6,381 nucleotides of DNA from Deltaproteobacteria bacterium (GTDB taxonomy: Bacteria > Desulfobacterota > Dissulfuribacteria > Dissulfuribacterales > S140-46): the NCBI GenBank assembly GCA_015491585.1, contig WFVQ01000151.1, positions 1 to 6,381 on the forward strand, written 5' to 3'. Under the pieces are notes generated by a model. That model was not told the origin of the DNA and did no database searches. It was given only the letters and a program-made list of their open reading frames with translations. Position 1 is the stretch's first letter; every line of letters begins with the position of its first letter. A program made the translations under genes and the position numbers. Positions 1 to 5,963 of this stretch are shown here, piece after piece.

Positions 1-1
1 A

Positions 2-544
2 TATATAGGTAAGGAGCCCCTGAAGGCCGGCTCCACCCTACCAGTGCCCCTCAAGGTCAGATACAAGCGGCCCCACGAACTCGGTGCCGACAGGCTGGTC
101 AACGCCTATGGCGCCATGCGCCTGCGCCAAGGGCCGCTTGTCGTGGTGGACTATGGTACCGCCACCACATTCGACTGCATATCCCTCACGGGCGAATATC
201 TAGGGGGTGTCATCGCTCCAGGGCTACTGTTAGGAGCCGAGGCCCTGGCCAGCGGAACCGCAAAGCTGCCTATGATAGATGTCACCCTGGCCCCAGGCCC
301 GGCCGTGGCCCAAGACACCGAGACCGCAATCCGAAACGGCCTCCTGTGGGGCCACGCCGGAATGACCAAGGAGATACTTCACAGGATCAGGATGGAGATG
401 GGAGGGGAGTGCGGTGTGGTCGCCACCGGAGGACTGGCCCAGGTCATGATGCCCCTCTGCCCCGAGATCGGCGAAGTGATACCGGACCTCACCCTCCTCG
501 GCCTGGGATGGCTGGCCCTGGAGCAGACCGCCCTCAACCACTAA
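2..544 (+). CDS. coaX: Type III pantothenate kinase CoaX, 5'-truncated by the window edge
   Basis: This enzyme phosphorylates pantothenate with ATP, the first step of coenzyme A synthesis, in the cytoplasm. About 180 residues are visible; the family is usually near 255, so roughly the first 75, including the N-terminal DxGNT phosphate-binding motif, lie left of the window. The frame is open to the edge, and the codons before the GTG at 44 already read as CoaX sequence (YIGKEPLK...), so that GTG is not the start. Family hallmarks in order are GADRLVNA (about residues 28-35 of the visible part, with the Asp that acts as catalytic base in the family), VVDYGTATTFD, GGVIAPGL and the C-terminal ATGGLA. 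The gene ends with TAA and converges on the PAS-receiver gene, 12 nt away. It is the only + strand gene here, so it is not part of the large operon. Identity is secure; what lies upstream cannot be seen. Confidence 0.93.
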   Translation, partial: YIGKEPLKAGSTLPVPLKVRYKRPHELGADRLVNAYGAMRLRQGPLVVVDYGTATTFDCISLTGEYLGGVIAPGLLLGAEALASGTAKLPMIDVTLAPGPAVAQDTETAIRNGLLWGHAGMTKEILHRIRMEMGGECGVVATGGLAQVMMPLCPEIGEVIPDLTLLGLGWLALEQTALNH

Positions 545-556
545 TCCGCACAAGGA

Positions 557-1396
557 CTACGGTTGCGCCAGTATCTTGCCCAGCTTGTTACTCAGCTCCG
601 ATACCGAAAACGGCTTGGTCAGTATGCCCTTGACGCCCATAGCCTCCATCTGCCGCAGTCTCGCCTTCTCAACGTAGCCGCTGGCCATGAGGACCTTGAC
701 ACCTGGATCCATCTCCTGGAGTTGCTTGAAGGTCTCAAGACCGCTCATCCCGGTCATTATCACGTCCAGGATCACCGCATCTATCTCTCCGGCATGCTTG
801 CCGTAGAACTCCAGGGCCGCCTCGCCGCTGTCGATCAAGATGGTCTGATATCCGAGGTTGGAGAGCATGTCCGCCAACAGCTCCCTCAGCAGGGGCTCGT
901 CGTCCACCACCATGACCGTGCCCTTTACGGGTCCATTATCCACTTCCCTGGTAGAAGGACCGGCCTCGGCCACATCCTCCGTCCGAGGCGCAGACGTGCC
1001 CAGGAGGAGCCTGGCGGCGTCCTCATCCAGCCTGCGCTGGGCCTTCCTGAGCTCGGTTATGTCCCGCAGGATGTTCAGGCTGACCACCCTGTCGGGCAGC
1101 TTGACCGGCGTGCAGACGACCGAATAGCGCCTGCCGTCGTTGGGGCAGGTGATCTCCTGCCTCACGCTCCTGCCCACCATGATGACGTCGCTGTGCCTGC
1201 ACCATGCACAGGGGACAGGAGAACCGAAGAAGGCTTTGTGGCAGTGTTCGCCCACTGCGGAGCGGCCGAGATACTCCTCAATGGCGGGGTTCATGTACTC
1301 CACCACGAAGTTCGGCCCGCACACATAGACCAGATCCTCCATGGATTCCACAAGTGCCTTGAAATATTCGGAACTTGCCTGGAAACTCATAACCAC
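557..1396 (-). CDS. PAS domain - receiver (REC) protein without a kinase core
   Basis: A 279-residue cytoplasmic signalling protein with no signal peptide or membrane segment. Residues about 8-123 form a PAS domain (YFKALVESMEDLVYVCG ... NILRDITELRKAQRRL). It carries six cysteines, three of them clustered as C52-H53, C63 and C66 (CHKAFFGSPVPCAWC), a pattern seen in PAS domains of anaerobic deltaproteobacteria and possibly a metal or redox site. A charged, low-complexity linker (about 124-158) leads to a complete receiver domain (159-279): acidic pair D165/D166, phosphoacceptor D211 in ILDVIM, switch S239 in MASGY, and K261 in LTKPF. No HisKA, HATPase or DNA-binding output domain is present. 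The start is uncertain: GTG at 1396 lies 4 nt after AAGGG, and ATG at 1390 lies 10 nt after it. The gene is last in the - strand run, 68 nt after waaA. Its target is unknown; it may relay phosphate from a separate kinase. Confidence 0.88.
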   Translation of the reverse strand: MVMSFQASSEYFKALVESMEDLVYVCGPNFVVEYMNPAIEEYLGRSAVGEHCHKAFFGSPVPCAWCRHSDVIMVGRSVRQEITCPNDGRRYSVVCTPVKLPDRVVSLNILRDITELRKAQRRLDEDAARLLLGTSAPRTEDVAEAGPSTREVDNGPVKGTVMVVDDEPLLRELLADMLSNLGYQTILIDSGEAALEFYGKHAGEIDAVILDVIMTGMSGLETFKQLQEMDPGVKVLMASGYVEKARLRQMEAMGVKGILTKPFSVSELSNKLGKILAQP

Positions 1397-1464
1397 CCCG
1401 CCCTTTTTAGGACAAGTTAACCCAATTCGGCCGGAATCGCCACATTTTAAGGATCAATAGAAAC

Positions 1465-2766
1465 TCAAGGCCTGGTGCCGTCTAAGACCTCGAGGAGCAC
1501 CTCGGCCTGCCGCGAGGCCGCATCAGCCGACAAGTCGCCGAGCGCCCGGTGGGCTCGCTCTCCCATCCTCCTCCTAAGTTCAGGATCCTCCAGGAGACGC
1601 GTGGCAGCCGACGTCAACTCCTCGGCAGTGGCGACCTCCCATCCCCCCTCGAACGAGAGGAGCGCGGATGTGGCGTCCTCGAAGTTTTCGGTATGTGGCC
1701 CAAAAAGCACCGGGCACCGCCACGAAGCCGGTTCCATGACGTTCTGTCCCCCTTTGGGCACCAGAGAGCCACCTACGAATGCGAGGTCGGCCAGGCCGTA
1801 CAGCTCGTAGAGCGGGCCTATAAGATCCACAAGGACCACCCTGATACCGCCCAGCCCTTCCTGCTCCACCTGACTCCAGGGCCTGAACGCGAAACCGGAC
1901 TTTCTCAGGCGCCTCCTTAAATACGGCACCCGTCTCATATGGCGCGGAACCAGGAAGAGATGCAGGTCGGGGAACCTCTCCACCAGCCGGCTGTAAGTGG
2001 CCAGGACCAGTTCACCCTCGTTGCCCCTGATGCTTCCCGCCACCATCACCCTGACGCCGGGCTCTATCCCTATCCGCTCCCTGAGGGCATCGGCCCTTGC
2101 CCGGTCCGGACGTCTCAACAGGGCCTCGAACTTGGCGTTCCCAACCACCGTGATGGCGCCTGGATCTGCGCCGAGCTGCTGAAGCCGCTGGGCCGACACA
2201 TCGCTGATGGCGGCTATCCTCCGAAAACCCGACAGCAGGCGCGAGACCAGGGGCCTGATCCTCTTGTATCTCGGAAAGGAACGGGCGGAGATCCTCCCGT
2301 TGAGCAGCACTGTAGCCGTCCCGGCCTCCCTCAAGGACTCCAGCAGGTTGGGCCATAGCTCGGTCTCTATCGAGGCGTAAACCTTAGGCCTCAAGGTGGA
2401 GAGCACCCGGTTCACGACCTGGGGGAAATCCAAGGGAAACGGGATCACCACACACCTCTTCCCCAGGGAGGTCAGGGCCTTGGCATATCCAGCCGGAGTG
2501 GTGGAGGATACCACGATCTTGACGTCTGGCCGCCTGGCCTCGACCGCCTCGACCACCGCCTCTGCCGCAGCGACCTCTCCTACTGACACCGCGTGCAGCC
2601 ACAAGTCGTATGGCGCCGCCTCAGCGACCCTGCGGTCCAGCCCGCCAAGCCGCCCTTGGACCATGCCGTCCGCTCCTTCGAGCCATGCCCAGCAGGCCCA
2701 GGCCGGCATGGTGACGCAGTACAACCCCTTGCTGAGGACCCTGTAGGCCCCGTACATCTCAGGCAT
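1465..2766 (-). CDS. waaA: 3-deoxy-D-manno-octulosonic acid (Kdo) transferase WaaA/KdtA
   Basis: This GT-B glycosyltransferase transfers Kdo from CMP-Kdo to the lipid A precursor at the cytoplasmic face of the inner membrane, the first step of LPS inner-core assembly. The 433 residues match the usual 420-440. The N-terminus has a short hydrophobic stretch (GLYCVTMPAWACWAW) that may anchor it. The donor-free domain holds LHAVSVGE, whose Glu (about residue 64) matches the family's catalytic base. ETELWPN, LNGRIS and VVGNAKFE follow, then the C-terminal nucleotide-binding part with VAGSIRGNEGE, VPRHMRR, FVGGSLVPKGGQN and GPHTENF. The GGHN motif of E. coli reads GGQN here. I chose ATG at 2766 because GGAGG lies 8 nt upstream. 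A TTG at 2787 would add 7 residues without such a site, and ATG at 2757 would remove 3. The start overlaps the end of rlmB by 8 nt, suggesting translational coupling. Whether it adds one or more Kdo residues cannot be told. Confidence 0.95.
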   Translation of the reverse strand: MPEMYGAYRVLSKGLYCVTMPAWACWAWLEGADGMVQGRLGGLDRRVAEAAPYDLWLHAVSVGEVAAAEAVVEAVEARRPDVKIVVSSTTPAGYAKALTSLGKRCVVIPFPLDFPQVVNRVLSTLRPKVYASIETELWPNLLESLREAGTATVLLNGRISARSFPRYKRIRPLVSRLLSGFRRIAAISDVSAQRLQQLGADPGAITVVGNAKFEALLRRPDRARADALRERIGIEPGVRVMVAGSIRGNEGELVLATYSRLVERFPDLHLFLVPRHMRRVPYLRRRLRKSGFAFRPWSQVEQEGLGGIRVVLVDLIGPLYELYGLADLAFVGGSLVPKGGQNVMEPASWRCPVLFGPHTENFEDATSALLSFEGGWEVATAEELTSAATRLLEDPELRRRMGERAHRALGDLSADAASRQAEVLLEVLDGTRP

Positions 2767-3493
2767 GGCCAACGCCTCCACCGGCAAGGCCGCAGATGTG
2801 ATACAGGGCGATACCGGCTGTCACAGAGACGTTCAGCGACCCCACCTCCCTGGCCATAGGGATCTGGAGCAGGCGGTGACACCACCGCTTCACCAGCGGC
2901 CTGAGCCCCCGCCCCTCTGCGCCCAGCACCAGCAGAACGGGCCCCTGACTGCGGAAGGACGAGAGCGGCACGTCCCCATCAGGAGAGAGGCCAGCCACCT
3001 CCACGCCGCGCTCGCCCAAGGTCCTGAGCGCATTCACCACATTGGGGACACGGTACACGTCCAAGTAGAAGATCCCTCCGCTGGAGGCCTTTACAACCGT
3101 ACCATTTATAACAGCGCTCCGGCGCCTTGGCAAAATCACCCCCTTGACGCCGAATGCCGAGCAAGAGCGCAACACCGCGCCGAGGTTGTGGGGATCCTCC
3201 AGGTGGTCGCAGGCCACGAAGACGTCACGGCCGCCGGGATCGAGGGCATCGAAGTCCGCCTCCCAAAAGGGCTCCACCTCCGCCACTATCCCCTGATGGG
3301 CCGCCCCGGCCGGGACCATGTCCTGGGAAAACCCGCGGGAGACTCCCGGTTCTACCCCTGTCCCGGCGAGGCGGCGCAGCAACCGCTCCTGATGCCTCTT
3401 GCGGCCGAAACCGGGCAGCACCCATACCTTTCTCAGGGCCGCCGGCCTGACCCTCAAGAGCTCTTCCACCGGATGGATTCCCCAGATCTTCAT
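2759..3493 (-). CDS. rlmB: SpoU/TrmH-family RNA 2'-O-ribose methyltransferase, RlmB-like
   Basis: An AdoMet-dependent SPOUT enzyme that methylates a ribose 2'-hydroxyl in RNA; the best-known member of this type, RlmB, modifies G2251 of 23S rRNA. The 244 residues match the family. The N-terminus (IWGIHPVEELLR, residues 3-14) is the substrate-binding domain typical of RlmB-type rather than TrmH-type tRNA enzymes. The three SpoU motifs are intact: motif 1 DPHNLGAVLRSC (N103, R109), motif 2 LVLGAEGRGLRP (188-199, E193) and motif 3 IPMAREVGSLNVSVTAG (211-227, N221), which form the knotted AdoMet site. The ATG at 3493 is preceded by only a weak GGGAT, itself next to a stable hairpin. The gene sits 52 nt after gmk and overlaps waaA. 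The subfamily, and so the exact RNA target, is less certain than the chemistry. Confidence 0.93.
   Translation of the reverse strand: MKIWGIHPVEELLRVRPAALRKVWVLPGFGRKRHQERLLRRLAGTGVEPGVSRGFSQDMVPAGAAHQGIVAEVEPFWEADFDALDPGGRDVFVACDHLEDPHNLGAVLRSCSAFGVKGVILPRRRSAVINGTVVKASSGGIFYLDVYRVPNVVNALRTLGERGVEVAGLSPDGDVPLSSFRSQGPVLLVLGAEGRGLRPLVKRWCHRLLQIPMAREVGSLNVSVTAGIALYHICGLAGGGVGHA
2775..2782 (-). promoter_or_regulatory. Ribosome binding site of waaA inside rlmB
   Basis: GGTGGAGG on the - strand, with GGAGG 8 nt before the ATG at 2766. It lies inside the last codons of rlmB (Gly-Gly-Gly-Val), and it decides the waaA start in favour of 2766 over TTG 2787 and ATG 2757. Confidence 0.7.
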
Positions 3494-3503
3494 AGGCTAT
3501 CCC

Positions 3504-3532
3504 GGTTCGGCCCTGGCGAGGGGGCCGAATCC
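3504..3532 (-). promoter_or_regulatory. Hairpin in the gmk-rlmB intergenic gap
   Basis: In the - strand transcript GGGCCGAACC can pair with GGATTCGGCCC: eight uninterrupted pairs, a one-base bulge and two more pairs, enclosing an 8-nt loop. It fills over half of the 52-nt gap between gmk and rlmB and ends about 10 nt before the rlmB ATG, beside its weak Shine-Dalgarno-like GGGAT. No U-run follows, so it does not look like an intrinsic terminator. It could limit rlmB translation or protect one side of a processed mRNA; that role is inference. Confidence 0.5.
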
Positions 3533-3545
3533 TCTCCAAGGAGCA

Positions 3546-4199
3546 CTACCGGAACTCCTCTGGGAGAATGGGAAGCATACGGCGCGCAGATAGGCGCCTT
3601 GAGAGGATGATGGCCTCCATACCCTGCACCGCCCTCTCCAGCTCGTCGTTCACGACTATAAAGTCATATCTGGAAACCGCCTCGAGCTCCGCTCTGGCGT
3701 TGGCGAGCCGCAGGGATATGGTGGAATCGTCTTCGGTGCCGCGGCGCCTGAGCCTCCGCTCCAGCTCTTCCATCGACGGAGGGAGCACGAATACCAGCAC
3801 CGCATCGGGCACCTTCTCTTTTACCTGGAAGGCCCCCTGCACGTCTATGTCCAAGACCACGTCCCTGCCGCTGGAGCGGACCTCCTCAACAAACCCCTTG
3901 CTAGTGCCGTAGAAGTTGCCGTGGACTTCGGCCCACTCGAGGAAGGCATTCTGCCTCACCATCTCCTGGAACCTCTCCTGCGACACGAAGAAGTAGTCCA
4001 CCCCCTCCTGTTCTCCTGCCCTCATGGGGCGGGTCGTGTGGGAGATGGAGAAGGCGATGCCGTCCATCCTGGAGAGCACGTTTCTCAAAATGGTGCTCTT
4101 CCCCGCACCAGACGGAGCAGAGACTATGAAGAGGTCTCCCTTGGTCATGGATTTGAGAGGACCGGGCAGCGGGGCGCCCCGCCGCCCGAACGGGATCAA
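3546..4199 (-). CDS. gmk: Guanylate kinase
   Basis: Cytoplasmic enzyme that converts GMP and ATP to GDP and ADP, needed for GTP, dGTP and guanine-nucleotide recycling. The fold is complete: P-loop APSGAGKST (residues 28-36), GMP-binding SHTTRPMR with GVDYFF (53-71), LEWAEVHGNFYGTS (87-100), VVLDIDVQGA (114-123), lid arginines in RRLRRRG (148-154), and YDFIVVND near the end. I take the start as TTG at 4199: AAGGA lies 6 nt upstream, and TTGA overlaps the stop of remA by 4 nt. This gives 217 residues with a 17-residue lead, MIPFGRRGAPLPGPLKS. The alternative ATG at 4148 (200 residues, MTKGDLFIV) matches the usual family N-terminus better but has no visible ribosome site. The function does not depend on the choice. 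The gene follows yicC and remA, a common neighbourhood in several phyla; rpoZ, often next, is not here. Confidence 0.95.
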   Translation of the reverse strand: MIPFGRRGAPLPGPLKSMTKGDLFIVSAPSGAGKSTILRNVLSRMDGIAFSISHTTRPMRAGEQEGVDYFFVSQERFQEMVRQNAFLEWAEVHGNFYGTSKGFVEEVRSSGRDVVLDIDVQGAFQVKEKVPDAVLVFVLPPSMEELERRLRRRGTEDDSTISLRLANARAELEAVSRYDFIVVNDELERAVQGMEAIILSRRLSARRMLPILPEEFR

Positions 4200-4489
4200 T
4201 CCTTTTCCTTGGAGTCGTGCTCCTCGGTGGCCTTGCTCAACAGGTCGGCGCTCAACCGCTGGCCTATGGTTTCTGACTGGATGGCCGACAATATGACGTG
4301 ATTGCTGTCGGTTATTATGATGGAACGGGTACGCCTGCCTTGGGTGGCGTCTATCAAGCGGCTGTTGTGCTTGGCCTCTTCCCTAAGGCGCTTCATGGGA
4401 GCGGAAGAGGGATTGACTATGGCCACCACCCGCTCCGCCACGATGGAATTCCCGAATCCGATATTCAACAATTTACACTTGCAACTCAT
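4196..4489 (-). CDS. remA: RemA-like protein (DUF370 family)
   Basis: A small 97-residue protein of the RemA/DUF370 family. It is named after Bacillus subtilis RemA, a DNA-binding ring-forming activator of biofilm matrix genes. The match runs almost throughout: LLNIGFGNSIVAERVVAIV (7-25), SSAPMKRL (28-35), LIDATQGRRTRSIIITDSNH (45-64) and VILSAIQSETIGQRL. The paired arginines in GRRTR (52-53) correspond to the basic residues implicated in DNA binding in Bacillus. The last 15 or so residues form a charged tail (SKATEEHDSKEKD) not seen in short family members. The ATG at 4489 has AGGAG 8 nt upstream. It lies 35 nt after yicC and overlaps gmk by 4 nt. In this LPS-bearing host the matrix-operon role cannot be assumed. 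Family membership is clear; function is not. Confidence 0.92.
   Translation of the reverse strand: MSCKCKLLNIGFGNSIVAERVVAIVNPSSAPMKRLREEAKHNSRLIDATQGRRTRSIIITDSNHVILSAIQSETIGQRLSADLLSKATEEHDSKEKD
4206..4210 (-). promoter_or_regulatory. Ribosome binding site for the TTG start of gmk
   Basis: AAGGA on the - strand, 6 nt before TTG at 4199, lying in the Lys-rich tail codons of remA. No comparable purine-rich site precedes the alternative ATG at 4148 (upstream reads CCTCTCAAATCC), so this site favours the TTG start. Confidence 0.6.
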
Positions 4490-4524
4490 GGTAAAAACTC
4501 CTGATAAACTAAAAGGCCTCGAAT

Positions 4525-5415
4525 CTATACTATATTTTGCACCTGTTCTCTCATCTTCTCAAGTTCACCCTTGATGTCAACAACAAAATGGGCGATGGCG
4601 CTGTCCTGACTCTTAGAGGCGATGGTATTCACCTCCCTGAACAGCTCCTGAAGCAGAAAATCCATGGTGCGCCCCACCCCGCCGCCCTTGCTGAACAGCG
4701 AGCGGAACTGGGCTATATGGCTCCTGGCCCTCACGAGCTCCTCGGTGATATCGAGGCGGTCGGCCAGGAGGGCGGCCTCCTGGAGGATGCGCCCCTCGTC
4801 AAGAGGGGTGTCAACTATAACCCTCTTCAGACGATCGCGCAATTTGGAAAAGAGCTCCCCGCTCTTCTGGGAGAAGAGGGCCTCGATCTCCGCCAGCCGC
4901 TCCTCGATAAAGGCGAGACGGCCGGCCAGGTCGGACTGGAGATTTGCGCCCTCCCTCAAGGACATGGCGACCGCCGTGTCCAGACAGCGGGACAACGACG
5001 GTTCCAAGGCCTTCCATGCGGCCTCGGTATCGTATTCCTGCTCCTCCACCACTATAACGTCCCTGAATAGGGAGACCAGCGAGGCTGCATCGAGGCCGGG
5101 ATCGATATCCAGCTCCGAGGCGAGTGATTCAAGGGCTTCTTTGCAGCCCTTGGCGAAGGCCAGGTCGCACCTGACGCTGGGCGGCGGCGCAGACTCACCC
5201 TCCAGGCGGATGGTAAGCTCCACCCTGCCCCGGCCGAGCCGTTCCCTCACCAGCCTGCGGATCTGCTCCTCCACCGGATTGAGCCATCTCGGCATCCTGA
5301 GATGGAGGTCCAGGAACCGGCTGTTGACCGATCTCAGCTCCAGGTATAGCTTCCAGTCGCCCCGCTCCTCTTCCAGCCTGCAGTAGCTGGTCATACTTCT
5401 GACAGAGTGCTCCAT
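4525..5415 (-). CDS. yicC: YicC family endoribonuclease
   Basis: A 296-residue member of the YicC/YloC family; E. coli YicC is an endoribonuclease that helps degrade the small RNA RyhB. The N-terminal half has MTSYCR and LELRSVNSRFLDLHLRMP (26-43). The C-terminal half (DUF1732) has the strongly conserved LLADRLDITEELVRARSHI, GGGVGRTMDFLLQELFREVN and NTIASKS, and ends MREQVQNIV, where E. coli YicC ends in Glu. A long helical part (about 160-200) is probably involved in oligomer formation. The start is ATG at 5415, with GGAGG 4 nt upstream and overlapping the DUF4416 stop as TGATG. The same frame stays open another 100 codons upstream, but that stretch is an out-of-frame reading of the DUF4416 gene and resembles no YicC sequence. 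It is probably co-transcribed with remA and gmk. The RNA target in this organism is unknown. Confidence 0.94.
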   Translation of the reverse strand: MEHSVRSMTSYCRLEEERGDWKLYLELRSVNSRFLDLHLRMPRWLNPVEEQIRRLVRERLGRGRVELTIRLEGESAPPPSVRCDLAFAKGCKEALESLASELDIDPGLDAASLVSLFRDVIVVEEQEYDTEAAWKALEPSLSRCLDTAVAMSLREGANLQSDLAGRLAFIEERLAEIEALFSQKSGELFSKLRDRLKRVIVDTPLDEGRILQEAALLADRLDITEELVRARSHIAQFRSLFSKGGGVGRTMDFLLQELFREVNTIASKSQDSAIAHFVVDIKGELEKMREQVQNIV

Positions 5416-5963
5416 CACTCCTCCTTCCCCTCCCGCCTCGATTCTCTCAACGCCGACCTCAGCCCTTCGCGGGCCCGGTTCCACCAGGCAAGTGAGGTGG
5501 GCGCCGCATAGTCGGGATAGGTCCACTCCAGGGGCCTGAACCCGCCCTTTCCGTAAACGAGGGTCAAATCGGCGAAGACCCCTCTGCCAAGGTAGATCCG
5601 GTGAACGTAGTTCTTGCCGGTTGCAAGGACCAACCGCTCCAGGGTCAGGAGACCGGGATCTATGTTCGCCTTGCGCCTCCCATCCTCGGACATCTCCTCC
5701 TCCAGGGAGACGCATCTGACCTTCACCTCCACCAGCATTTCCTGGCCGACAAGCGGCGCTGCCACCGCGAACCGGCGCACCAGCGGGTGGCCGAACTCCT
5801 TCTCGTAATACCTGGTCCTGGGAAAGGGGATCAGAGGTCCCACCTCATCCAGCGGCCCCCATCTGGAGGCGACCCGGTCCAGAGCGGCATCCACGAGGGC
5901 GCCGTCGGCGGCAAAGACGCTGAACACCAGCCGTCCCTTCTCCGGCTCCCTCAGTTGGCTCAT
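5415..5963 (-). CDS. DUF4416 family protein
   Basis: A 182-residue soluble protein that I recognise as DUF4416, a family of about 180 residues with no established function. Conserved-looking blocks are RTRYYEKEFG (50-58), the NIDPGLLTLERLVLATGKNY stretch (100-119), HRIYLGRGVFADLTLVY (121-137) and WTYPDYA (147-153). The many invariant aromatic, His, Lys and Asp residues suggest a ligand or nucleic-acid binding site, but that is inference. The C-terminus is rich in charge (ESRREGKEE). There is no signal peptide or membrane segment. The ATG at 5963 has GGTGGAGG just before it, with GGAGG only 3 nt away. It overlaps the end of rfaE1 by ATGA and the start of yicC by one base, so it is translated in step with both. 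Its place between an LPS heptose gene and an RNase gene is the only functional hint. Confidence 0.85.
   Translation of the reverse strand: MSQLREPEKGRLVFSVFAADGALVDAALDRVASRWGPLDEVGPLIPFPRTRYYEKEFGHPLVRRFAVAAPLVGQEMLVEVKVRCVSLEEEMSEDGRRKANIDPGLLTLERLVLATGKNYVHRIYLGRGVFADLTLVYGKGGFRPLEWTYPDYAAPTSLAWWNRAREGLRSALRESRREGKEE
5420..5424 (-). promoter_or_regulatory. Ribosome binding site of yicC inside the DUF4416 gene
   Basis: GGAGG on the - strand, 4 nt before the ATG at 5415, within a wider purine tract (GGGAGGGGAAGGAGGAG) encoding the charged C-terminus of the DUF4416 protein. It fixes the yicC start and rejects the 100-codon upstream extension. Confidence 0.7.

Noticed and set aside
44..46. 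GTG as the start of coaX
   Set aside because: The frame is open to the window edge, and the preceding codons continue CoaX-like sequence; the protein would also lack its N-terminal phosphate-binding motif.
548..568. Possible bidirectional terminator between coaX and the PAS-receiver gene
   Set aside because: GCGCAA/TTGTGC gives only six pairs with one G-U and a 9-nt loop, and no U-run follows on either strand.
563..1420. A 285-codon open frame on the + strand, antisense to the PAS-receiver gene
   Set aside because: Its translation is rich in His, Arg, Gln and Pro with no recognisable domain, as expected from the complement of a GC-rich gene; the - strand frame has two clear domains.
1397..1464. 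Promoter in the 68-nt gap before the PAS-receiver gene
   Set aside because: TAAAAT (- strand, 1449-1444) resembles a -10 box, but no -35 hexamer lies 16-18 nt upstream (the nearest TTGAGT is at 13 nt). An own promoter is possible but not supported.
2767..2787. TTG at 2787 as the start of waaA
   Set aside because: It adds seven residues unlike the family N-terminus and would place the clear GGAGG inside the coding region.
2765..3610. A 281-codon + strand open frame across rlmB and the end of gmk
   Set aside because: It spans two well-identified opposite-strand genes and the gap between them, and its product has no recognisable motif.
5416..5715. A 100-codon upstream extension of yicC
   Set aside because: It lies wholly inside the DUF4416 gene in another frame, has an Arg/Gly/Pro-rich composition and no YicC similarity, and the ATG at 5415 has a good ribosome site.
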